Positions 1 through 10,204 of a stretch of DNA of 64,000 nt are shown here, one piece after another. The position numbers and the translations under genes are program-made. Source of the stretch: Pseudopyrenochaeta lycopersici (Eukaryota; Ascomycota; Dothideomycetes; Pleosporales; Pseudopyrenochaetaceae); assembly GCA_003313425.1 (NCBI GenBank), contig NHZP01000005.1, positions 1,240,001-1,304,000 on the forward strand. The letters are read 5' to 3'. The notes under the pieces were generated by a model. That model saw nothing but the letters and a program-made list of their open reading frames with translations. It did no database searches and was not told the DNA's origin. The stretch's first letter is position 1. The number at the start of each line of letters is the position of its first letter.

Positions 1-524
1 CTACTAATTGAGACTCTCTATGCTCCTCATTCATACTCCTGCACTGCCAACAATCGGGACGGCCAACCCTGCAAACTGAGGTAGGTTGACTGTCCTCTTC
101 CCGAGTCTTTTTTTTTTTTCAAAGACAGTATTGGGCAAGGAAATTGACGAGTGGGGAGGAACTTGGAGGCAAGGCAGCCCAGTTTAAGCTAATAGTTAAG
201 TGTTCAGCTTGAAATGGGTTCGTTTCAGGGGCTCGACCGAATTCACGGAGAGGTCTTGAAGCTGAAGACATGTTATAGAAAAGTGATCGAGTCACTTTAT
301 GTATTAGGCATTGAGAGGAGCTACAAACATGCTAGTCATGGTGCAGCTGTTCAGCAATGATAGACCCGTTCCTCCAAGAAGCCACCAGATACAGAAATGG
401 TCCATGTGATGAATTTCTGCCTAGGCGACAGACTATCAAGACGGAACAGAATAGCACTCATCGACATCAGGCCATATGCTAACGACCTTGACCTCGACGT
501 GATATGGAAATGGTGTGTGCGCGC
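1..524. other. Left-edge intergenic region
   Basis: No gene is supported here. A T-run of about 13 bases lies near position 107. The right part is the 3' flank of the GPI-type gene that ends at 525 on the minus strand. Confidence 0.5.
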
Positions 525-1101
525 TCAGACAACACCCGCCATAGCTGCAGCTCCAGCGATGACAAGCGAGCCCAGACCGAAAACGGGGGTTGCAAGCGGG
601 GCGCCAGCGGTGGAGATCTCAGTAGGCTTGCTGGACACCGAAGAGGAAGGGCGGTGATTGGCAGCAGTAGAGGAAGGGGCAAGAGTCGTAACTTGGGAAG
701 ACGCATTCGAGGAAGGAATGGCTGGACCATTGGAGGAGGGAGGAGCAATGGCAGTACCAGAGCTGGGAGAGGCAACCGCGGTGTCAGACGACGGGGCTCC
801 AGGGACAGATGGAATGCTGTTCAGCGGAGCAGTGGCCGTGGACTCGACCGAATTGACCAGAGAAGAAGGAAGCGTATGAGGGCCTGGAGGAGTAGGGGCC
901 GGATTGACAGGCTTGTTAGCACACTCGGAGACGGTGACCGTCACAGTGGTTACACTGTGAGCTCCCTCACAGGCTATTGGACAATACGTTAGTTGTTACT
1001 ACACGAAAGTTTTCTGGTACATGCATACAGTGGTGAGGAGCATCGTGAGCTAGGATAACACAGGCGAGCGTGGCCACTACCAGGAACTTGAATCCCAACA
1101 T
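525..1101 (-). CDS. Small Ser/Thr/Pro-rich secreted protein with GPI-anchor signal
   Basis: Two exons, 1101-1029 and 973-525, joined over a 55-nt intron whose removal restores frame, give 173 aa. Residues 1-18 (MLGFKFLVVATLACVILA) form a signal peptide. The next part has two cysteines around a Thr/Val repeat (SVTTVTVTVSEC), followed by about 100 residues rich in Ser, Thr, Pro and Ala that should be O-glycosylated. The last 17 residues are hydrophobic (GLGSLVIAGAAAMAGVV), as expected for GPI attachment. The family is common in the walls of filamentous ascomycetes and has no known catalytic role. The ATG at 1101 was chosen because it gives the signal peptide; the open frame at 944 lacks one. 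It is head to head with a second Ser/Thr-rich GPI protein starting at 1976. Function beyond wall or surface glycoprotein is unknown. Confidence 0.75.
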
Positions 1102-1975
1102 GGTGAGAGTAATAGCTCGTTGCTGGCTGAGAATTAGGTAGAGCTGGATAGGTTATGGTACGGCTGAATGGATGCAACTGCAGAAGATAGTGGGTGGACG
1201 AGGGAGGTAAGGTGAGGTGTCGTGGAGAAGAAATGGAGGGCACGGGGAGTTTGTTGATTATATGTCTGTGTACGCGAGGGGCGATCACGCGTTTGTAGAC
1301 GGCGAAAATTTGCTCAAGTGGCCCCAGGGTAAGGCTACATGGAAGCTACAGGACGGTAGTCGAAACTTGAAGTGAAGGAGCCAGTGTGAATGGGGAAGGA
1401 ACGCGTGTGTCTCCATGGACGCGGTAGGAGCACCTCAGTGTCACCGCTTCGTCCACACAGACGGTCAGTGAGATGACGCAAATGCAATTAGCCTATTGAG
1501 CCATCTAAGCAGGCACTAAGACATCCAATCCTCCTTATTTTTTGATTGTGATAGCCTTTATCTGCTCTAATTCTGGGTAGACCTGTCAGACCTGACCATG
1601 CTCATGCTGGAGAGTGAATGATTTCCCACGTGCAAGTTCGCAATTTCCCATCTGCTGCGCTTCTGACCCCAAAAATCTCAGTGGTTAAACCAAAAATTGC
1701 CACTTCCGGTCACCTTCGAGAGCGCCTGTTGGCTCTTGCGCTGTTTGTTGTGGTGCGGGAGCGCACCTTCCCTCCCTTCATCTTAGATTGGCCGTTGCTG
1801 CCTTGGCGGTCGTTCCTGTGCCGATAAACTATCGCCAGACTTTGTATTTCTTTCTAATAGACACCAACTTCCCACACTCGTTTACACACGCTCACTCTAC
1901 TAGCAATTGACCAGTCTCGTAGCCCACAAAACACGCTCTTTTACCCTCTCCAATTACTGCCAGCTCGGCTCCACC
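1102..1975. promoter_or_regulatory. Divergent promoter region of two GPI-protein genes
   Basis: 874 bp between two divergent ATGs. It holds an inverted CCAAT (ATTGG, 1787-1791) about 185 bp before the plus-strand ATG and a pyrimidine-rich stretch (about 1856-1920) typical of fungal transcription start zones. No coding region is supported. The split between the two promoters cannot be placed from sequence. Confidence 0.4.
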
Positions 1976-3492
1976 ATGAGGCTGCTCCAATTCATCACCC
2001 TCTTTGGAGGCATTGTGCATGCAGCTCAGTCTCTTGCAGCTCCACGTAAGTCGTTCCTCCCTTTGCTTAACCAGTGTTCACAACGCTTTGATTTCGGTTC
2101 CCGCAACCAAGAGCTCGAAACATCACTGAATTGCAGCACCCTCACGAGCCATTCTCTGACTCCTCTGACTTCTTTCATAGGCCTCTATGATCGTGCTCTC
2201 AGCGATGTCACTACTACGGTCGTCCTTGTCACGTCAACGTACACCGTCACTAAGTGTGCAACGGATGCTACGAACTGCCCTGCTAGTGCCACGGTCATGC
2301 AGACATCCACCACCGTCATTAGCGTCACAACTACCATCTGCTCACTCATCTCAACTCCTGGCGTCCAGCCTCCGGCATCCGAGGACTCGTCAAATCCAGC
2401 TGGTAGTTCGGCTACTTCTACGCGTGTGGACTCCATCCCTGTTAGCATCATCCCTCCGACTCCCGCAACTTCAATCTCGCTGCCAGTGGCTTCACATTCA
2501 TCAGTGTGGGTCTCTATAAGTATCATTCCCGGGTCTCTAATCTCACTACCGGTGGCCACAAACACTCTTGCAGACGGTGTTCCGGCCTCCTTTCCTTCAG
2601 GTGTCACTTCGACAACTGGCCGCAGTCTTCCAGCTTTCAGCCTGCCAGTGACCGACGCCAACTCGATTAGCAGTCCAGATGTATCTGTCACGAGCTTGCC
2701 AATATCAACTGCTACTGATGCAATCTCAGCTTCAAGCAGTGCCTCCGGTAGCAGTTATAATGTTCCTGCTAGTTCAAGCGGAAACCTGTCAGTTCCTTCC
2801 GGCCTCCACACAAATTCTTTGTCGGCGTCTTTTACTACCACTTTGCCTGTCTCTAGCTCTGTTGGGCGTCCCAGCGGACGCACTACAATCCCTACCAGCT
2901 CAAGTGCTCCCTCAAGCGCGGTTCCAGACACTTTGTCGTCCTCTTCGTCGTTTTATGTCCCAAGCTCTACTGCAGCTCCTACTCGGGGCTCGTCAAGCAC
3001 CACCGGAACCTCCTTTGGCACTTCCCTGAGCACTAACTCGAACACCCAGCCCGCCGTAACTTCAGCTAGTTCTGCTTACCCAGGTTTACCTTCTCCAGAT
3101 GCATCCCCCGAAGCCGATAGCACTACTAGGATTACGAGCTATTTGACACACACTCGGACGTCCTTCATCACTGTGCGGCCTTCTACCGGCAAATCGAATA
3201 CCGAAACCGACACCGACACCCAGGCTATACCTACGAGCCGTCCGTCAAGCGTCTCTGCACTTCCATCTGGGTCTGGGTACGTCTTCTACGTCTTGTTATG
3301 CTTTGCGTAAACGGACATCTACTAACAATTGCATACAGCTACCCGTATCCGTCTGGCACTGGTAATGGCACAGTCATTTCACCCAAGCCCTCGTACAGCG
3401 ATATCCCTATCAATATGGGTCAAATTGTTGGGGCTGGGAAGAGCTCCATTGCGGCCATTGTGGTCGCTCTCGCGTTCGCCCACTTCGCATAG
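1976..3492 (+). CDS. Ser/Thr-rich GPI-anchored cell wall glycoprotein
   Basis: Three exons (1976-2045, 2181-3276, 3339-3492) give 439 aa; the branch site of intron 2 (ACTAAC) is at 3321-3326. Residues 1-22 are a signal peptide. A Thr/Val segment with cysteines (VTSTYTVTKC... TTTIC) follows, then more than 300 residues dominated by Ser, Thr, Pro and Ala, expected to be a rigid O-mannosylated stalk. The C terminus ends in a hydrophobic tail (AAIVVALAFAHFA) preceded by small residues, a GPI-attachment signal that exists only after removal of intron 2. Intron 1 is 135 nt long and has no in-frame stop, so retention would insert 45 aa. The upstream open frame from 1907 has no ATG; the ATG at 1976 starts the signal peptide. 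Probable surface or adhesion role, inferred from composition only. Confidence 0.8.
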
Positions 3493-4193
3493 TCATGTCA
3501 CCGTTCCCAAAATTGCAGGACCTAGTATCATGAAAGTGGTGCGCGGTCGCGGTAATATGCCAAGCTTGTGAGAATCTCTTGCATCGCCTACTGCGTATAG
3601 CATTGCTTGAGCAATCTGGCTTTATCCACATACTTACACTGCTGTACCATGGGTAATGGATGGTGTTATGGCTTTCTAGGGTGTGTTCTTTAGCTAGACA
3701 GGGCTTTTCTCACATGTATTACCAATTACAAACGACCGGAAGCAAAGTCTAGTATGTAATATATAAACACCCTCTACTGCGGTCGTCAAATCTTGTCTTC
3801 AATGTGGTGAAATTAACGTACAACGATTTTTGATGCAAAAGCGTGAGATGGTTGAATATGTACAGGCTTTGCACCTTTCGAAGGTTCCGATGTCAAACAC
3901 TGCACCTTCAAACGCCATTCAGTCCATCACAGTTTAATGCCCTATTGAAAACATCACCGAGGTCAACCTGACCTTCTTACGCAAATATAGAGTACAGAGA
4001 GCATGCAGAAAAATATCATACTGTGTATTGCACATTACGAAGGTTACCAAAGGCGCAGAATGCTGCCTGTGCTTTTTGACAATTGTGAAAATCTGGTAGT
4101 ACTATCGGACTCAATCAAAGGAAATGCCCAAGGTGCTTGCACCCTGTTTGGAAAACGCCTCCCACACATACGCCAAGCCTGAACGTTCCAAAT
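3493..4193. other. Convergent 3' intergenic region
   Basis: 701 bp between the 3' ends of the GPI protein gene and TAF5. AT-rich, no gene seen; it should hold the polyadenylation sites of both genes. Confidence 0.5.
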
Positions 4194-6945
4194 CTACGAC
4201 GTCCGCTGAGGTAAGTAGGCACCGCCCGCCAACACTAGGTTCATTCTCGTAAACTGAACCTTGTACACTGGTGATTCTTTCGTAGGGAAGGCGCTGATCT
4301 GGTCAGCGCTTACTCCCGTCTCCTTGTTCGACTTCTTCGTAGTAACTGTCGTCCCACTTGCACCCTTTGTAGTGATGGCGCCATCTGCCTTTGCACCCGC
4401 CGTACCATCTGCAGCTTTGTCACTGGATTCTTGCAGGACGTCCCACACGCGGACTGTCTTGTCGGCGCCGGCGGAAACGAGGACGCTGGACTCTACGCTG
4501 AAAGAGAGTGAGTAAATACCACCTTTGCCATGACCACGCATACGCTTCCTTCGCCGGCCGGTTTCGAGGGTCCAGAGAATGATATTACCCGCATCGTCCG
4601 CGCTCGCCAGCGTCTTGCCGTCTGGGGAGCATGCGATGGCTGTAACATTGCCAGTATGTCCTGTGAATAGGCGGAGGCAGTTGCCGCCACTTATGTGCCA
4701 CATGCGCACCGTTCTATCACAGGAGCCGGTAAAGACGTACAGGTTGTTGGGGTGGAAGGCTACGCAGTCGACATCATTATCATGACCGACGTAAATGCGT
4801 AGCGGCTCGATATGGTCCGTCGACCAGAGGCGGGCGGTGCGATCATTAGATCCAGTCAAGAAGTAATGGCCGTAGGGACCCCACTGAAGATCCCAGATTG
4901 GGTTGTCGTGTCCACGATAAGCGACAAGACAGGTGAAGGTGTCAAGAGACCAGAGGCGAACTGTTTTGTCTTCTGAGCAGGAGAGTAAGCATTGTGAGTT
5001 GGTCGAGGGTCCGTTTGGGTCGGGGTTTGCTGTGGCTGGGGAGAATGCGACTGCGTAGACAGGACCTGAATGGCCGACTAATCGGCGGGAGGATGATGGT
5101 TGGGTATTTGGAGCGTCTTCTGAGGAGGAAAGAGGGCTACCGTCCATAGTCCATACGCGGATATAAGACTCAGCCATGCCAGCTGCGACATATTGGTTAT
5201 CCCCGGAGAAGTCTATGCAGTTGATGCTGAGCACAGTGGTTAGTATTGGTGCTGTACAAGAAACCGGTCTGACTCACCTATCGTACGTGTTATGGAAGGT
5301 ATACATGGTAACGCTAACTGCAGGGCCAATACCGCCAGTCCTGCCCTCCATCTTGTACCGGTCTCGGTGCTCAATGATCTTTTGTACTTCCATAGAGACG
5401 TCACGCGCTAATGAAGGTGGGAGAGGGACTGTGTCGCGAGAAGGACCATCCTCTGTCGGTTCGCGTTTGATACGTTGCTCAAATTCATCCACAAGTGTTG
5501 ATTGCCCCGGCCTTGGCGCATTCTTAGCATCTTCGTCCTGTAATGTTGCTCGGACATCTTCGTGCAGCTCTGGGTCTTGCGGGTACGCGCCTAGCTGCAG
5601 CCGTATTCGCGCCGCATCTGCTTCAGGGTCGTGACGGGTTGTGAGGGGGTGTCCCGGGTTATGGCCCGGGATGCCCTCATCTTCTGCTGGAAGCTCGTCA
5701 TCACCCTGACCACCTGCGAGAATCGCTGCGATGCTCTTCTCAGCCGTCGCTGTGCGATCAACTGTGACGATGTTCAGATGATCTCGGATTACGTCCATTA
5801 GTGCTTGGCCTCCTTCGAACTGCTTAGCCTCCAGAAATTGAATGAGGTTATAGAACGGCATCGTTGTCAACGTTATTCGGTACTTGTTGTCGATGTACAG
5901 CTTTGCGATACGGCTCTCCTGCAGGTGTACCTGTAAACGTACTTGACGAAGCGTCTTCACATCGTCCTCGTGGTCGCGCTCGAACATTCCCTGGTACGCG
6001 GCAAAGAATGTTTCGGCATCCTTGGTATAGAAATCCCTCACTAGGTCCAGAAACGAATATACGAAGATGGGCCACAGTAGCTTTCGCAGTTCTGGCCTGT
6101 ACAGATCCAAGTTGTCCTCTGTGTACTTCCGCAAGAGCTCGAAGGCCTTGGTGTACTTTGCGCCACCCGCTTCGGTGCTCTGGGTTGCCAGAGTCTGGCC
6201 GTTAGGTTGCGGTTCAGACTCCTTGCGGAGCATCGCCTCGGTGCGAACATATCCTTTCTTCGAGAGATATTCTAAGACCTTTTGCGCTGTTAGCGAAGAT
6301 GCATGCATGCAAGGAATCACGAGGACAGAATGATAGAATGGAAAGGCCGATAGGGCCCAGACACCAGGAAACGAACGAAAAGCGAAGTGAGAAGGTCGAC
6401 GACGTCCGTAGTGCTATTCGGGTAGTTGTGTTGACAGGTGTGGGGATGCGTCTGCCCGCCATACTCTCTGTATCGAGGTGGGCCAGCGCTATGGTGATAT
6501 TGCGTATGGTTCGGAGTGTCTACTGGGAGGATGTTGGGCGATGGGTGGGTCATATTGACTTATGCGCGTGTTTGAATCCAAAAGTGTAGGAAACATATGG
6601 CCAAAGGTGTTATGCACAGTTTTGAAACCATGGCTGGGACTGGCATGCTCTCACAAAGAACAGCAATCTCGCTCCTTTCTAGAACAATGCGCCTCCAGGC
6701 CAAAACTGTCTCAGATGCGCTAATGACGGTAGAGATGCGGTTGAGAGAGGAGAGAGAGAGAGAAGAGGAAGTTGACTGACAATTTGATTGAGGTTTTGCT
6801 GCGACTGTGGCCCTGCGGAGCCGGCTGGCGGAGGCACATTCTGCTGCGGAGGCATGCCGTTATGCGCTGGGAGGCCTGCACTCGGCGGTCCATTGCCAAC
6901 ACTCATGGCCCTCACAGGGCCGGGCCCGGGCAGGGGCCCTGACAT
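4194..6945 (-). CDS. TAF5: TFIID subunit TAF5 (WD40 repeat)
   Basis: Scaffold subunit of TFIID (and of SAGA in fungi), acting in the nucleus at Pol II promoters. Three exons, 6945-6781, 6278-5278 and 5226-4194, give 732 aa. Exon 1 encodes a Gly/Pro/Gln-rich leader ending in NLNQI. Joining to GTC at 6278 makes a LisH motif at about residues 51-85 (NQIVLEYLSKKGY). The TAF5 NTD2 fold lies at about 95-235 (AFELLRKYTEDNLDLYRPEL). Six to seven WD40 repeats fill about 385-715 (SCDRTVRMW, GSNDRTARLW, GADKTVRVW). The second intron (51 nt) joins HNTYD to SINCIDFSGDN. The first intron is 502 nt, about ten times the local norm, and contains a GA-rich run. The gene is divergent from a MED11-like gene. Confidence 0.93.
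6279..6780 (-). other. Unusually long first intron of TAF5
   Basis: Donor GTCAGT at 6780 and acceptor AAAAG ending at 6279. Both flanks are phase 0, and the join recreates a canonical LisH helix. Near the donor (about 6741-6770) is a run rich in GA dinucleotides on the plus strand. Open frames inside are short and unconvincing. Confidence 0.65.
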
Positions 6946-7432
6946 TGCTCCTGTGTTCCTTCTCTTCTATGCCGGCGCGCAGCTGCTGCCTCGACTCTGG
7001 GTATGGCAAGAGCGGGTCGCGTTGCCCATCTAGGGCCGAACTCGGGTAGTAAAGGCGATTATGGGCGCGCGAATGGTAGTGGAGCTTTATTGACGCGTGA
7101 TGAAACGGTGTTTGATGGCTGTACCACAATCGAGGCTCGTCAGGACGTCACCGTGGCTGGTCGTAATGCGGAGTGAGGACGGAGGTGAGGTTCAAACCGC
7201 AATTGTGGCTGAAAGCGCCAAGCCGTGGCGGGGCATCTCCACGGTCGAGCAGGCACAAGCATCTACCTCCAATCCGGTCATTGAGCACCCCAACTGCTGT
7301 CGCATGGCCTTCTGGACACAGTCTTCGCATCGTGGAGGGTAACATTACCAGACATTGCCATAATCAAACCAAGTCTATACTCAGCCCTTGCAGCGAAGCG
7401 TCAGAACCCCGAGTGTCTGCTACATCCCCACC
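6946..7432. promoter_or_regulatory. Shared TAF5 / MED11 divergent promoter
   Basis: 487 bp between the TAF5 ATG (6945, minus) and the MED11-like ATG (7433, plus). A CCAAT box lies at 7269-7273, about 160 bp from the MED11 start. GC-rich near TAF5. No ORF here looks real. Confidence 0.45.
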
Positions 7433-8050
7433 ATGTCTACCCCAGATAATCCACAAGCTCCAACTGCACAACCACAAAATGTCGCCCGCCCAACGAAAGA
7501 CGAAAAAGAACCCCAGAAATCAACCGAAGCCCAGACGTACCGCCAGATCGCCGCTTCCCATATCGATACGCTCAATGAAATCAACCGCCAGCTCCCCAAA
7601 ATGTTAACCTGGTTCGCAACCGCCCTCACCCAGCTCACCAATTCGCCCATCCATGACGCCGACCAAGTTGGTCAACCCGACACGCTCGAAGCCCGTCAAG
7701 CGACCTTTAGAAAGTACACTATGTACGTCGGACGAATCACGGAAATTATACGGGAGGAGCTCACGAAGCAGATCAATGATCTAGAAAAGCACAAGGTCAT
7801 TCCGAAGAGCCACCCAAAATATACCTCGGTGAAGAGGCCGGGGGACAAGGACACCGTGATAAACGACACAGAAAAGGACGCGAAGAATGGAGGGTACGGG
7901 GAGTTTGATGTAGGGGTATTGAATGCGAGGGCAAGTACGGGACAGGTTGGAGGGGAAGATGTATTGGATAGACTTAAGGCGATTTTGGAGGAACTGCAAA
8001 GAAGAAGTGAGGGCGAGGTAACTGGGGAGGAGATGGCGGTCGATGGGTGA
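7433..8050 (+). CDS. MED11: Mediator complex subunit 11-like protein
   Basis: Intronless, 205 aa. Med11 is a small head-module subunit of Mediator that pairs with Med22 and helps recruit TFIIH and Pol II. After a polar leader of about 40 residues comes the helical core QIAASHIDTLNEINRQLPKM (about 46-65), then TWFATALTQLTN and a second helix (YVGRITEIIREELTKQINDL) at about 100-125, the two-helix layout of fungal Med11. The C terminus is variable, with a third helix (LDRLKAILEELQRR). The ATG at 7433 has a good context (CCACCATGT). The frame extends upstream to 7388 only with a non-ATG codon. Identification rests on the helical core, so another small Mediator or adaptor subunit is the main alternative. 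Confidence 0.6.
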   Translation: MSTPDNPQAPTAQPQNVARPTKDEKEPQKSTEAQTYRQIAASHIDTLNEINRQLPKMLTWFATALTQLTNSPIHDADQVGQPDTLEARQATFRKYTMYVGRITEIIREELTKQINDLEKHKVIPKSHPKYTSVKRPGDKDTVINDTEKDAKNGGYGEFDVGVLNARASTGQVGGEDVLDRLKAILEELQRRSEGEVTGEEMAVDG

Positions 8051-8411
8051 AGGACTCCTGAACGCCAGAAGAAATCAAAAAGAGACACTGCTACGTCTAC
8101 GCGCCTGATCAGCCGAAAAGGTCTGTGAACATTCGAGGTAAATTTGGGTACGGTAAAATATCTTCAGTCAAGTATATGACCTGGCTGAAATGCAGCCGCA
8201 ACCCCAGTTGTTCAAGGAAAGATCGTTGTAGGCAAAGATCCCTCCAGGGCGATGAGTATCACGCGATCCAGAGAGGTCGCTGTATTAGTTGAGACAGTAC
8301 GAAATCCAATGTCTGCCTTTCACAGAGGCAGACCTTGGGTTTGAGATAAATCTATGGATATCACACAACATGCTTTGCCCTCCACTTCTTCTTGTCACGC
8401 TCACATAACCG
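8051..8411. other. Convergent 3' region
   Basis: 361 bp between the convergent MED11-like and homocysteine methyltransferase genes; no feature seen. Confidence 0.5.
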
Positions 8412-9443
8412 CTACCGAGAGGCCTCCAACGCTTTGCGCATGACTCCAATATCCTCCGGACCAGTCCGACAACATCCTCCAATCAACCCAGCACCAGCTT
8501 TCCACCACTCCACTGTCTTCACAGCCAATGTTGACCCTTCCGTTCTGTTGCCCTCCCACTCTCTCGCCTGCGCATTCCACTGCTCGCCAGAGTTTGGATA
8601 TATTACCATAGTGCCTGGCTTCACAAGCGGGGACAGAGCTTTGAGCGCTGATAGTGCAAGATCATCTGGTGTGCAATTGAAGCCCAAGGAGACCACTTGA
8701 TCGACGCCGTTAAACAAAGACGCAATGTCCGTGAGTGGTGTGCCGTCGCTGATGTGCTTGCTATCCCGTAGCGTGAAGGAGAACCAGGCCTCTGTGTCCG
8801 GGAACTCGGTCACCAGTAGATCGAGCAGGGCTTCAGTTTCGCCTTTCGAGGGTATGGTTTCGCAGGCTAAAATGTCGGTACCTGCTTCTACTAGTGCTTC
8901 GATTCTTCCGCGGTGAAAGTTCTTCATCTCTTCCTTGGGGATAGAGTAGTCGCCTCGATACTCTGACCCGTCTGCGAGGAAGGCACCATATGGACCTACA
9001 CTCCCCGCAATGAAGAGGTTTCTTCCTATATTTTGCGCCAAATCGTCCCCATTTTCCTGGATCTTGGCTTTTTCTGCGTCGGTCAAAGCAGCTGACTTCT
9101 CGGTGACATACTCGTTCTTCGCCTCCCTCGCCAACTCCACGCTCTTCCTCACAACATCTTTGGCGTCCTTTTCGCTCAATTTCAGATGCTTAACCAATCC
9201 TGGAATAGATGCTTGGTACGATGCGGTGATCGCAACATTTGCGCCTGCGCGGTAGTAGTCCAGATGTGTTTTCTTAATCAGAGAGGGTTGCTTGAGAAGA
9301 ATATCGGCGGACCATAATGCGCCAGAAATATCAGCGCCTAGAGTTTCGAGATAGGTTGCTAATGCACCATCCAAGACGATTGGACGGCCTTCATCAAGAA
9401 GGGTCGAAATTTTATTAGGCTTAGATGACGTTGATGCAGACAT
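8412..9443 (-). CDS. Homocysteine S-methyltransferase (Mht1/Sam4 type)
   Basis: Intronless, 343 aa, the usual length. It transfers a methyl group from S-methylmethionine or S-adenosylmethionine to homocysteine to make methionine, in the cytosol. The start of the barrel reads IVLDGALATYLE (22-33). The three zinc/thiolate cysteines are present: C257 in GFNCTPD and C324-C325 in the C-terminal GGCCRTGPEDI motif. The middle matches the family (IAGSVGPYGAFLADGSEYRG; ETIPS at 195-199). Sequence alone does not tell Mht1 from Sam4 substrate preference. The start at 9443 is the first ATG before the conserved domain. Confidence 0.93.
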   Translation of the reverse strand: MSASTSSKPNKISTLLDEGRPIVLDGALATYLETLGADISGALWSADILLKQPSLIKKTHLDYYRAGANVAITASYQASIPGLVKHLKLSEKDAKDVVRKSVELAREAKNEYVTEKSAALTDAEKAKIQENGDDLAQNIGRNLFIAGSVGPYGAFLADGSEYRGDYSIPKEEMKNFHRGRIEALVEAGTDILACETIPSKGETEALLDLLVTEFPDTEAWFSFTLRDSKHISDGTPLTDIASLFNGVDQVVSLGFNCTPDDLALSALKALSPLVKPGTMVIYPNSGEQWNAQAREWEGNRTEGSTLAVKTVEWWKAGAGLIGGCCRTGPEDIGVMRKALEASR

Positions 9444-10204
9444 CTTGATTGTCGTCAGAGTTCTTAATGAATGGTGAGACCTGTGATGATGTGACTTCTA
9501 TTCGACATCGACGATAGGGGCTAAAATTGTACTGATTTTTCTTTGGTCTACAAATGGCATTATTAGAAGCTTGAGTAACGCAATCTAGCTCCGATGTGCG
9601 GAGAACAAAGGACCGAAGCTAAGCGGGAGATATCTGCAGCTTAGTAGCCCGTGAAGAATGGAAAATTATCCTAAGTCGCCAGCTCTCGCTTATTAGAGGA
9701 GCCAAAAGTGTGCACAACATAAGTATAATTTATTCGTATCGTTGCTCCCCGTAAGCCACACTGCCAATATTGACCATCAAAGACATCGGAGGATGATATC
9801 GATAGCCAGAAGGCCCGAGCTTCGCATCACCTCACACGCTGCATTCCTCTCATCAACCTCAGTGTTTTATGAGCTTTTCTAATACGTTGTGGTTTTTCAC
9901 TGAACCAGTGCAAATCTGCTAAGTGAATACTGTACTGCTGGCCGTAACAACAGAACATGCCATGACCGCTGGAGCAACTGCTTAAGGCGACTTTGGTTAT
10001 GGCCACTTCCGTTTGATATTGACAGACTTAACCTGAGACATACGCGTCTGTATCGCAAGGTTTCAGCACCCAATTTGTACTGTGCTGTTTAGAGCGGACA
10101 CGTATTTCAGCCTTCCTTTCCCACGTTAGCCAGCCCTCGGTCACCTTAGGAGGAGTTCATCAGTCTGGCACTCCAGGTATTGATTCAGTGTGGTCAACAA
10201 GGCC
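9444..10204. other. Intergenic region
   Basis: 761 bp with no supported gene. It should carry the promoters of the methyltransferase (minus) and of the orphan gene starting at 10205 (plus). Confidence 0.45.
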
